This document shows positions 8,818-15,989 of a stretch of DNA of 37,791 bases, one piece after another (the first letter of the stretch is position 1; every line of letters starts with the position of its first letter). A model generated the notes under the pieces. The model was not told the DNA's origin, did not search any database, and worked only from the letters and a program-made list of their open reading frames with translations. Position numbers and translations under genes: made by a program. This DNA comes from Methylobacter sp. (lineage in GTDB: Bacteria; Pseudomonadota; Gammaproteobacteria; Methylococcales; Methylomonadaceae), in assembly GCA_026399025.1 (NCBI GenBank), contig JAPLRU010000046.1, forward strand, positions 1 through 37,791. The letters are read 5' to 3'.

Positions 8818-8832
8818 GTTGTTTTACCTGTG

Positions 8833-9021
8833 TTATTTAACGGGTTTTACACCGAGATCTTTACAAATTTTATTCGCCAAAATATCTTTGATTTCGGCAT
8901 GTCTTGGAACGGCCGAACGTTTATTTTGTTCTGGATTATGCCACCATGAATGCCGCCCGCCTTCTCTTAATAATTCACAGCCCTGTGCCTTCAAATATCT
9001 AATCAGTTCAGAACGTTTCAC
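8833..9021 (-). CDS. hicA: HicA family mRNA interferase toxin
   Basis: A 62-residue double-stranded RNA-binding-fold toxin of the type II HicAB system that degrades mRNA. It has the typical N-terminus MKRSELIRYLKAQGCELLRE, then GGRHSWWHNP with the presumed catalytic H24, then VPRHAEIK and the C-terminal IxxDLGV. It starts with GTG in a GTGA overlap with the hicB stop codon, so toxin follows antitoxin in a coupled pair. This is the hicB-hicA order. It ends 15 bases before sufC. Confidence 0.9.
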   Translation of the reverse strand: MKRSELIRYLKAQGCELLREGGRHSWWHNPEQNKRSAVPRHAEIKDILANKICKDLGVKPVK

Positions 9022-9230
9022 AATGCGATAAGCTCTTCTTGATAATGAGCGCCCGCATTTAACAATGCTTCTTCACGATTAAAAGCCAATGCTTCTTGCA
9101 AGGTGATTTTTAGCGTTTCAATCAATTCATCATGGCTTGATTCCTGGCAATTAACGCCGGGAATTTCTTCAATCCAGCCTAGCCACCAATCACCGTCTTG
9201 TTTTATTACTGCTGTGTATTTGTTATTCAT
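9018..9230 (-). CDS. hicB: HicB family antitoxin (short form)
   Basis: A 70-residue HicB-like antitoxin: KYTAVIKQDGDWWLGWIEEIPGV followed by the ESSHDELIETLKITLQEAL helix. It contains only the partial RNase-H-like domain and lacks a C-terminal DNA-binding domain, so autoregulation of the usual HicB kind is not expected from it alone. It lies directly upstream of hicA and is coupled to it by a 4-base overlap. Confidence 0.9.
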   Translation of the reverse strand: MNNKYTAVIKQDGDWWLGWIEEIPGVNCQESSHDELIETLKITLQEALAFNREEALLNAGAHYQEELIAL

Positions 9231-9293
9231 GACTTGACCTAAAGTTTAATGTTAAACAAGAAATTGACGAGCGTCTTACCCATTCAGCTATTT

Positions 9294-10196
9294 TTAGTCG
9301 TCTTTTGACATTATATGAGAACAATAACCACATAAACTATCCTCGCTCAATTCTTCGGGAGGAATATCGTTACCGCATAATTCGCACTCATGCACCGCAC
9401 TTTCGCCACATTCAGCACATATTTTCTCTTCACAAAGATAAGCTCCTCCACAAAATGGACAATCAGCAATAGGGGAATCGCCGCCATCTTTCATTGCTAA
9501 GTATGTTTCAGCATAGTAATGATCTTCAATAGCTGGACTAACAATTTCTTCGTAAGAATAAGTAACATCACATGCTTTGCATACGAATTGACTCTCTATT
9601 GCTTCTTTATTTAATTCATCTGGATAAATTAAATCTGAACCACATTCATTACATGAATACGAAACAAAAGCATCACATATACTTTCGCTAAAAAAGTTCA
9701 GCGTCTCCATTGAACCGATACAGCCTTCTTTTTCCTTTTCATACACCTCGTGAACTTCAACTAAAATTGCCCAAGAATCGCTGCCAAACAATTCTTTTGG
9801 ATCTTGTTTTAGTTGTTCAGTCACAAAATCGCTGATGATAAGAAACGAGTTTGAAATTAAACCTTGAACAGCTTTGTGTTCTAACGTACTGAAGTAGTGT
9901 TCAGCCTCGTTTCTATAGTCATTGATTTTATCAATTCTGTCCCAATTAACTGTTATTTTTAGTTCTTCAAATTTATCTTTAATGTCTTGATAATTAACAG
10001 TCCTTTTTCCTTTTTTACCAACCCATATCAATTTATTATCTATAGATGAAAGCTTATGTTTAAAAAGTAAAAGTATTCCTGCATAAATATTTCTCGTGCA
10101 TGAAATAATCCTTCTTTCGTCTTCTTCTGCTATTGAAGTTTCGTAATCTTCCAATCCTAACGCGATTGAATCAACTGCATTTTTTAAAATACTCAA
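9294..10196 (-). CDS. Putative HEPN-like protein with C-terminal zinc ribbons
   Basis: A 300-residue protein with no sure family name. The first ~130 residues are helical and carry R95-N-E-A-E-H100, an Rx4H pattern like the active site of HEPN ribonucleases; similarity to HEPN is inference. The C-terminal half has six CxxC pairs (182/185, 206/209, 246/249, 260/263, 271/274, 289/292), enough for three zinc ribbons. It starts with TTG, supported by GGAG 8 bases upstream; the frame is open further back but has no better start. It lies between two HicAB pairs, 38 bases after the hicB at 10235-10447, and inside the suf operon. An RNA-targeting role beside two mRNA interferases would be consistent. 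Confidence 0.7.
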   Translation of the reverse strand: MSILKNAVDSIALGLEDYETSIAEEDERRIISCTRNIYAGILLLFKHKLSSIDNKLIWVGKKGKRTVNYQDIKDKFEELKITVNWDRIDKINDYRNEAEHYFSTLEHKAVQGLISNSFLIISDFVTEQLKQDPKELFGSDSWAILVEVHEVYEKEKEGCIGSMETLNFFSESICDAFVSYSCNECGSDLIYPDELNKEAIESQFVCKACDVTYSYEEIVSPAIEDHYYAETYLAMKDGGDSPIADCPFCGGAYLCEEKICAECGESAVHECELCGNDIPPEELSEDSLCGYCSHIMSKDD

Positions 10197-10234
10197 ATAC
10201 TGTTCTCCGCCATCTTTACTACTGCCGTAATTGC

Positions 10235-10447
10235 TTAGACATACAACAAACGCCCTTTAGGCTCAGGAACATACCGACCCAGTTCTACTGCTGTATCTAT
10301 CCATTCAGCAATAACCCTTTCAGCATTTCTAACCGCTTCTTGATAGCTGCTCCCGTCGGCCATACAACCAGCTAATTCCGGCACTTCAGCAATATAAGAC
10401 TGGTCTTCTTCGCTCCAGTAAATAATCATTTCATATTTAGTCATCAT
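10235..10447 (-). CDS. hicB: HicB family antitoxin (second pair)
   Basis: A 70-residue HicB antitoxin: YEMIIYWSEEDQSYIAEVPE followed by LAGCMADGSSYQEAVRNAE and a short C-terminal end. It has the short form without a DNA-binding domain. Its ATG overlaps the end of the upstream hicA by 11 bases, so toxin precedes antitoxin here, the reverse of the first pair. Confidence 0.92.
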   Translation of the reverse strand: MMTKYEMIIYWSEEDQSYIAEVPELAGCMADGSSYQEAVRNAERVIAEWIDTAVELGRYVPEPKGRLLYV

Positions 10448-10694
10448 TTAACCCCAAACGATAGCGAACAATAATGTGACGAACTTGTTTAACCTGATAC
10501 GCTTTTGCCATTGAACCAATCGGTTGTATGTTCAAAATCTCGGCAATCCCTTCTTTACTAAAAATATGATGGTCGCTACGAATTCGTTCCTGAAAATCTA
10601 AACGTAACAGCAACTGCCTCAATTCAGAAAATAAAACATTGGCATCAGAACGTCCATGAATGATTTTCTGCAAAATCTTGTCGTACTTACCCAC
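10437..10694 (-). CDS. hicA: HicA family mRNA interferase toxin (second pair)
   Basis: An 85-residue HicA toxin: a longer HicA subtype with RSDHHIFSKEGIAEILNIQP and AKAYQVKQVR, both hallmarks; H42/H43 hold the catalytic His position. It starts with GTG, which overlaps the sufB stop as TAGTG, so its translation is tied to sufB ribosomes. It precedes hicB with an 11-base overlap. Confidence 0.92.
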   Translation of the reverse strand: MGKYDKILQKIIHGRSDANVLFSELRQLLLRLDFQERIRSDHHIFSKEGIAEILNIQPIGSMAKAYQVKQVRHIIVRYRLGLNDD

Positions 10695-12142
10695 TAGCCA
10701 ACCGAACCTTCCAAACTCAACCCCAACAATGCCTGAGCCTCCACCGCAAACTCCATCGGCAGCTCCCTGAATACTTCTTTACAGAAACCGTTAACAATCA
10801 TCGACACCGCATCTTCTGCCGACAGTCCGCGTTGCTGACAAAAAAACAGCTGGTCTTCGCTGATCTTGGAGGTGGTCGCTTCATGTTCGACCTGGGCTGA
10901 CGGCTGCTTGACTTCCACATAAGGAAAGGTGTGCGCACCGCATTTGTCGCCAATCAGCAGAGAATCGCACTGGGTGTAGTTACGGGCATTCTCCGCGCTC
11001 TTTAGCACCTTGACCAAACCGCGATAAGTGTTCTGCGCACGACCTGCCGAAATACCTTTGGACACAATCGTGCTGCTGGTGTTTTTACCGATATGGATCA
11101 TCTTGGTGCCGGTATCGGCCTGCTGATAATTATTGGTCAGCGCCACCGAATAAAACTCGCCGGTAGAATTATCGCCGGTCAGGATGCAGCTTGGATATTT
11201 CCATGTAATCGCCGAACCGGTTTCCACCTGTGTCCACGACACTTTGGAATTCTCACCCCGGCAATCGGCGCGTTTGGTCACAAAGTTGTAAATACCGCCC
11301 AAGCCGTTTTTATCGCCTGGATACCAGTTTTGCACGGTGGAATATTTGATAGTCGCATCTTTCAGTGCGATTAACTCAACTACCGCCGCATGCAGCTGGT
11401 TTTCATCGCGCATCGGCGCGGTGCAGCCTTCCAGATATGACACATGACTGCCTTCGTCGGCAATAATCAATGTCCGTTCAAACTGCCCGGTATTGGCCGC
11501 ATTGATTCTGAAATAGGTCGACAGCTCCATCGGGCAGCGCACGCCTTTGGGAATGTAAACAAACGAGCCGTCGGTAAATACGGCAGCATTTAAAGCGGCA
11601 AAGAAATTATCCGTATGCGGTACGACAGAACCCAGATATTGTTTGATCAGTTCGGGATGATCGCGCAAGGCTTCCGAAATCGGGCAGAAAATAACGCCCG
11701 CTTCTTTTAATTTGCCTTTAAATGTCGTCGCCACCGACACGCTGTCGAAAACCGCATCGACCGCAACGCCGGCCAAACGCTCTTGTTCATCTAAAGGAAT
11801 GCCCAGTTTTTTGTAGGCTTCCAATACTTGCGGATCGATTTCATCCAGGCTTTTAGGACCGTCTTCTTTGCGTTTGGGTGCCGAATAATAGCTGATCGAT
11901 TGATAATCGATAGGGTCGAATTTGACGAACGCCCATTCCGGAGACTTCATGGTCTGCCAATGACGAAACGCTTTCAGCCGGTATTCCAGCATAAACTCAG
12001 GCTCGTTTTTGACTTTCGACAAGCGCTGAATAACCGTTTCATCCAAGCCGGGAAGAAAAGTGTCGGTTTCCAATTCAGTGACAAAGCCTTGCTTGTATTC
12101 CTTACCGATCAGATTTTTGATTTCTTGTTCGCTTGCTGACAT
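10694..12142 (-). CDS. sufB: Fe-S cluster assembly protein SufB
   Basis: Scaffold subunit of SufBC2D, 482 residues, near the usual 470-495. It shows the SufB core with [40 protein letters not shown], and [20 protein letters not shown] containing the conserved Cys pair. It starts with ATG 8 bases after the regulator gene stop. Downstream its stop overlaps the GTG of hicA. In the usual order sufC follows; here five accessory genes lie between. Confidence 0.97.
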   Translation of the reverse strand: MSASEQEIKNLIGKEYKQGFVTELETDTFLPGLDETVIQRLSKVKNEPEFMLEYRLKAFRHWQTMKSPEWAFVKFDPIDYQSISYYSAPKRKEDGPKSLDEIDPQVLEAYKKLGIPLDEQERLAGVAVDAVFDSVSVATTFKGKLKEAGVIFCPISEALRDHPELIKQYLGSVVPHTDNFFAALNAAVFTDGSFVYIPKGVRCPMELSTYFRINAANTGQFERTLIIADEGSHVSYLEGCTAPMRDENQLHAAVVELIALKDATIKYSTVQNWYPGDKNGLGGIYNFVTKRADCRGENSKVSWTQVETGSAITWKYPSCILTGDNSTGEFYSVALTNNYQQADTGTKMIHIGKNTSSTIVSKGISAGRAQNTYRGLVKVLKSAENARNYTQCDSLLIGDKCGAHTFPYVEVKQPSAQVEHEATTSKISEDQLFFCQQRGLSAEDAVSMIVNGFCKEVFRELPMEFAVEAQALLGLSLEGSVG

Positions 12143-12150
12143 AAAATTTT

Positions 12151-12600
12151 CTACCTATATAAATTGGCGATCGGAATGAACACTTCTTCCGGAACAACGG
12201 CGGGTCTGATTAAATCGGCCACAGTCACCGATTCCAATGCATTATGAATGGTCTGATTAATCAAACTCCAGTTACCCAAAATATCGCAACCGGAAGCTTG
12301 CTCGCAGCCCTGATGGGAAATACTGCATTCGGTCAGGGCAATCGGTCCTTCCAGAGCGCTGATAACGGTTGCAACGCTAATCTCTTCGGGCATCCTGGCT
12401 AGAGCATAACCGCCCTTGGCTCCGCGTGTGGAAGTCAATACGTTAGCATTGACCAATAGTTTCAGGATTTTGCTAACCGTAGGTTGAGCAATACCGGTCA
12501 TTGCCGCTATTTCCATAGCTGCACGTACATGGGTTTGGTCTCTAGCCATGACGCTCAAAATGACCGTTGCATAATCAGTTAATTTGCTCAGTCGCAACAT
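12151..12600 (-). CDS. Rrf2 family Fe-S sensing SUF regulator
   Basis: A 149-residue Rrf2 transcription factor of the gammaproteobacterial SUF system regulator type. It has an N-terminal winged helix ([19 protein letters not shown], then [16 protein letters not shown], then [11 protein letters not shown]) and three cluster-ligating cysteines C92, C99 and C105 in [16 protein letters not shown], so it should bind an Fe-S cluster. It is the first gene of the suf operon and probably represses it, as an IscR relative. The operator-like site at 12626-12637 just upstream fits autoregulation. Confidence 0.94.
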   Translation of the reverse strand: MLRLSKLTDYATVILSVMARDQTHVRAAMEIAAMTGIAQPTVSKILKLLVNANVLTSTRGAKGGYALARMPEEISVATVISALEGPIALTECSISHQGCEQASGCDILGNWSLINQTIHNALESVTVADLIRPAVVPEEVFIPIANLYR

Positions 12601-12625
12601 ACTTTCTTTACTCCCAGTAATTGAG

Positions 12626-12658
12626 GACTATTCTAGTGCTATTTAATTACAGAGTAAA
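12626..12658 (-). promoter_or_regulatory. suf promoter with overlapping Rrf2/IscR-like operator
   Basis: On the minus strand: -35 TTTACT, 17 bases, -10 TAGAAT, ending about 30 bases before the regulator start. The -10 lies inside ACTA-TTC-TAGT (12627-12637 on the plus strand), an inverted repeat that matches the core of IscR type I sites (GACTRWWWYAGT) with one mismatch. A repressor bound there would block the promoter. The overlap supports feedback control of the whole suf operon by its first gene product. Not proven; it is a motif match. Confidence 0.6.
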
Positions 12659-12852
12659 GCGCTTGGTAATTATTTGCTTGAATATCTACAGCCATGTCTT
12701 CTATTAATTAAAGCTTAAACGCCGATTTTTGATCCTTTAAATCAACTCCATTTCTCTATGTCGATCTATATTAGAAATATAAAACTATTATGAACACCCT
12801 GAGCTTTATCAAAATGTTACAAGCATACCTTAGCCGTCATCGCCTATAAAAG

Positions 12853-12988
12853 TTGACTTTTGGGGTAAAATCATTAAATTTAGGCGCCTAGAGTGAAAAT
12901 TTCCTGTCTCCATGGAACATGAAACCACCCTAAAAACTAATATTAGTCCTAAAAAAACATAATCACTATTCTGTCAAATTAACAGAAT
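12853..12988 (+). promoter_or_regulatory. Putative xoxF promoter and palindrome-rich leader
   Basis: A candidate promoter TTGACT-N16-TAAATT lies at 12853-12880, leaving a leader of over 100 bases before xoxF. Downstream are three perfect palindromic elements: TAGGCGCCTA (12881-12890), ACTAATATTAGT (12936-12947), and ATTCTGT-N7-ACAGAAT (12968-12988) next to the ribosome binding site (AGGAG, 12992-12996). These may be operators or RNA hairpins that control xoxF. The rest of the 405-base interval 12601-13005 holds the suf promoter; no gene is seen. Confidence 0.4.
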
Positions 12989-13005
12989 ACCAGGAGAAAT
13001 ATAAT

Positions 13006-14862
13006 ATGAAGAAGCCTTTGAAAAGTTGGCTGCTTGCTTCCAGTGTGGCTGCTTTATTAGCTGCACCAGCAGTTTCAACTGCTAACAGCGATCTTGAAAA
13101 ACTCACCCAAAACCCAGCTAACTGGGCCAGTTGGGGCGGTGATTACGCCGGTACTCGTTACAGCAAACTCAGTGAAATCAACGCGACTAACGTAAAGAAC
13201 TTGCAACCCGCTTGGTCTTTTTCTACAGGCGTCTTACGCGGACATGAAGGCGGCCCTTTGGTTGTCAATGATGTTCTTTACATTCATACCCCTTTCCCTA
13301 ACACCGTTTACGCTATTGACCAAAAAACTCAATCCGTTATCTGGGAATTCACGCCAACACAAGATGCCGATGTAACGATTCCGGTTATGTGCTGCGACAC
13401 TGTTAACCGTGGTTTAGCTTACGGTGACGGTAAAATCTTCTTACAACAATCTGATACCGTATTAACCGCGTTAGATGCTAAAACCGGTAAACGCGTATGG
13501 AGCGTACAAAACGGCGACCCTAAACTGGGCATGACCAATACTTCCGCTCCGTTAGTCGTTAAAGATACCGTTTTAACGGGTATTTCCGGCGGTGAGTTCG
13601 GTGTTCGCGGCTTTTTAGCGGCTTATAACATCAACTCCGGCGAATTGGTTTGGAAAGGCTACAGCATGGGGCCTGACAAAGACACCCTGATTGATGCTAA
13701 GAAAACAACTACCTGGAAAGACGGTAAAACGGTTCCAGTCGGTGCTGACTCAAGTATCAGCACTTGGCAAGGCGACCAATGGAAAATCGGCGGCGGTACT
13801 ACTTGGGGCTGGACCAGCTATGACCCTAAATTGAACTTGATCTATTACGGATCCGGCAACCCATCTACTTGGAATCCTGTACAACGTCCAGGCGACAACA
13901 AATGGTCTATGTCATTATGGGCTCGTGACGCTGACACCGGTGCGGTTAAATGGGTTTACCAAATGACGCCGCACGATGAGTGGGATTTTGACGGTATCAA
14001 CGAAACCGTTTTGGTTGACCAAGAAGTTAAAGGCAAAATGCACAAAACTATCGTGCATTTCGACCGTAACGGTTTTGGCTACACTTTAGATCGTGAAACC
14101 GGCGAACTGCTTGTTGCTGAAAAATTCGACAAATCGGTTAACTGGGCAACTCATGTCGACATGAACAGCGGTCGTCCACAAGTTGTGTCTAAATACAGTA
14201 CCGAGCAAAACGGCGAAGACGTTAACACCCAAGGCGTTTGCCCTGCTGCGTTAGGAAGTAAAAACCAACAGCCGGTTTCTTACTCGCCGCAAACCGGTTT
14301 GTTCTACATCTCAGGCAACCACTTGTGCATGGACTACGAACCGTTCGAAGTTTCATACACAGCGGGTCAACCTTACGTTGGCGCTACTTTAACCATGATG
14401 CCTGCCGGTGCGGACGTTATGACTGGCAAGCCAGATGGCACAACCAACCTGGGTCAGTTCACAGCTTATGACGCTAAAACAGGTAAAATCGCTTGGTCTA
14501 ACAAAGAACAATTCTCTGTTTGGTCAGGTTCTGTTGCAACTGCCGGCGGCATAGTATTCTACGGCACTCTGGAAGGCTACCTGAAAGCGGTTGACGCTAA
14601 AACCGGTAAAGAACTGTACAAGTTCAAAACACCTTCCGGCATTATCGGCAACGTTAATACTTGGGAGTTCGGCGGCAAACAATATGTTGGCGTTCTTTCA
14701 GGTATCGGCGGTTGGGCCGGTATCGGTATCGCTGCCGGTCTTGACACCGGCGATGCGGGTTCAAACTCTGAAGGTTTGGGTGCTGTGGGCGCATACAGAA
14801 GCTTAAGTTCTTACACTAAACTGGGCGGTACATTAACTGTATTTACATTGCCTAGTAACTAA
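13006..14862 (+). CDS. xoxF: Lanthanide-dependent methanol dehydrogenase XoxF
   Basis: PQQ-dependent periplasmic alcohol dehydrogenase that oxidises methanol to formaldehyde or formate. The 618 residues start with a Sec signal peptide ([13 protein letters not shown], cleavage near APAVSTANS). The eight-bladed propeller has W-motif repeats (e.g. [10 protein letters not shown]) and the vicinal disulfide C129-C130. [10 protein letters not shown] holds D327 and D329: the second Asp is the extra ligand that defines XoxF and lanthanide use, where calcium enzymes (MxaF) have Ala. The closest type appears to be XoxF5 of methanotrophs. A strong ribosome site (AGGAG) and clean codon bias suggest high expression. 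xoxJ follows; the cytochrome gene xoxG is not in the window. Confidence 0.97.
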   Translation: MKKPLKSWLLASSVAALLAAPAVSTANSDLEKLTQNPANWASWGGDYAGTRYSKLSEINATNVKNLQPAWSFSTGVLRGHEGGPLVVNDVLYIHTPFPNTVYAIDQKTQSVIWEFTPTQDADVTIPVMCCDTVNRGLAYGDGKIFLQQSDTVLTALDAKTGKRVWSVQNGDPKLGMTNTSAPLVVKDTVLTGISGGEFGVRGFLAAYNINSGELVWKGYSMGPDKDTLIDAKKTTTWKDGKTVPVGADSSISTWQGDQWKIGGGTTWGWTSYDPKLNLIYYGSGNPSTWNPVQRPGDNKWSMSLWARDADTGAVKWVYQMTPHDEWDFDGINETVLVDQEVKGKMHKTIVHFDRNGFGYTLDRETGELLVAEKFDKSVNWATHVDMNSGRPQVVSKYSTEQNGEDVNTQGVCPAALGSKNQQPVSYSPQTGLFYISGNHLCMDYEPFEVSYTAGQPYVGATLTMMPAGADVMTGKPDGTTNLGQFTAYDAKTGKIAWSNKEQFSVWSGSVATAGGIVFYGTLEGYLKAVDAKTGKELYKFKTPSGIIGNVNTWEFGGKQYVGVLSGIGGWAGIGIAAGLDTGDAGSNSEGLGAVGAYRSLSSYTKLGGTLTVFTLPSN

Positions 14863-14940
14863 GTATTCAATAGATATTCCTGCCGCAGAGCGGGGAATGA
14901 ATTGAAACACTGAGTCGATCTGATTTTTAGGTCGTCTATA

Positions 14941-14977
14941 AAAGCCTCGGTTGATTCATCTACCGGGGCTTTTTTTT
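14941..14977 (+). terminator. Rho-independent terminator after xoxF
   Basis: An 11-base stem (AAAGCCTCGGT / ACCGGGGCTTT, with one G-T pair), a 10-base loop and a T tract. It lies 78 bases after the xoxF stop and before xoxJ, so most transcripts should end here and xoxJ may be expressed at a lower level or from its own promoter. Confidence 0.9.
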
Positions 14978-15072
14978 AACTCTTTATACAGTAAACTATG
15001 CAGCTGTGTTGCGCTCTCCTGCATTATTCCGTGCAGCTGTCCTTATCGTTTGATACACCCAAGGAGATATTA

Positions 15073-15945
15073 ATGAGGACTTTACCTCGCATTTGCAATA
15101 TACCTGTTGTCATCTTGCTTTTAGCTACATTCAGTTCTGTCGCTTTGGCAGAAGACAAATTCAAAGTCTGTGCCGACCCGTTGAATCCGCCTTACTCGAC
15201 AAAAAACAGAGACGGTTTTGAAAACAAAATCGCCGAACTGTTTGCCAAAGAATTGGGGCAGACTGTTGAGTACACCTGGTTTCCCCAGCGTATCGGCTTT
15301 ATCCGCAACACCTTAAACGCGCCGCTCAAAGACAGCGATGTGGAAAGTAGCGAATATAAATGCGACATCATTATGGGCGTTCCTGAAGGCTATGATCTCA
15401 CTTTAACCACTTCGCCATATTACAAATCGACTTATGTGCTTTTAGTCGCCAAAGGGCGCGGTTGGGACGATATTACCGATGCGGCCCAATTAGTGAATCT
15501 GCCTTTGCAAAGACAGGAAGCTTTGAAAATTGCGATGTTCGATCGTGGACCGGGGACAACCTGGATGCAGAAAAACGGTCTGCTCGATGTCGGTATTCCC
15601 TATCAATCCATGTCCGGCGACGATGAAAACAATGTCGCTATGCAAATTGAAAAGGATCTTAAAGCGAAAAAAATTGATATGGTGATCCTGTGGGGACCTA
15701 TGGCGGCCTATGTGGTTGGACAAAGCCCAAAAAACAGTTACACAATGATTCCGATGAAATCAACTCAGGACGTGAAGTTTGATTTTGCTATGGCAATGGG
15801 CGTTCGGAATGGCGATAAAACAAGGAAAGAAGCCCTGGACAAGCTGATTGCGGGCAAAGCCGATGAAATCCGGGCCATTATGAGTTCTTACAATATTCCT
15901 TTACTACCGCTCTCTAAGCAGGCTATTCATAAAGATAAAGATTAG
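15073..15945 (+). CDS. xoxJ: XoxJ-type periplasmic substrate-binding-like protein
   Basis: A member of the MxaJ/XoxJ group, quinoprotein dehydrogenase-associated solute-binding-like proteins, thought to help mature or activate the methanol dehydrogenase in the periplasm. The 290 residues begin with a Sec signal peptide ending at ALA-E (residue 26). The mature start KFKVCADPLNPPYS and DGFENKIAELFAKELGQ are the family signature. The ATG at 15073 is chosen because AAGGAG lies 6 bases upstream; the frame is open back to 14998, but that stretch is not a signal peptide. It sits right after xoxF, as is usual. Confidence 0.93.
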   Translation: MRTLPRICNIPVVILLLATFSSVALAEDKFKVCADPLNPPYSTKNRDGFENKIAELFAKELGQTVEYTWFPQRIGFIRNTLNAPLKDSDVESSEYKCDIIMGVPEGYDLTLTTSPYYKSTYVLLVAKGRGWDDITDAAQLVNLPLQRQEALKIAMFDRGPGTTWMQKNGLLDVGIPYQSMSGDDENNVAMQIEKDLKAKKIDMVILWGPMAAYVVGQSPKNSYTMIPMKSTQDVKFDFAMAMGVRNGDKTRKEALDKLIAGKADEIRAIMSSYNIPLLPLSKQAIHKDKD

Positions 15946-15956
15946 TCGTTATTTAA

Positions 15957-15977
15957 GGGCGACCTATCCGGTCGCCC
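15957..15977. terminator. Hairpin between convergent xoxJ and GH57-MalQ genes
   Basis: A perfect 8-base stem GGGCGACC / GGTCGCCC with a 5-base loop between the ends of two convergent genes. On the minus strand it is followed by TTAAATAA, on the plus strand by no T run, so it is more likely a terminator for the minus-strand gene; it may slow both. Confidence 0.6.
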
Positions 15978-15989
15978 CAGCAAACAACG

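Noticed and set aside
14998-15072. Longer xoxJ start
   Set aside because: The perfect AAGGAG and signal peptide support the ATG at 15073; the upstream codons are untranslated sequence.
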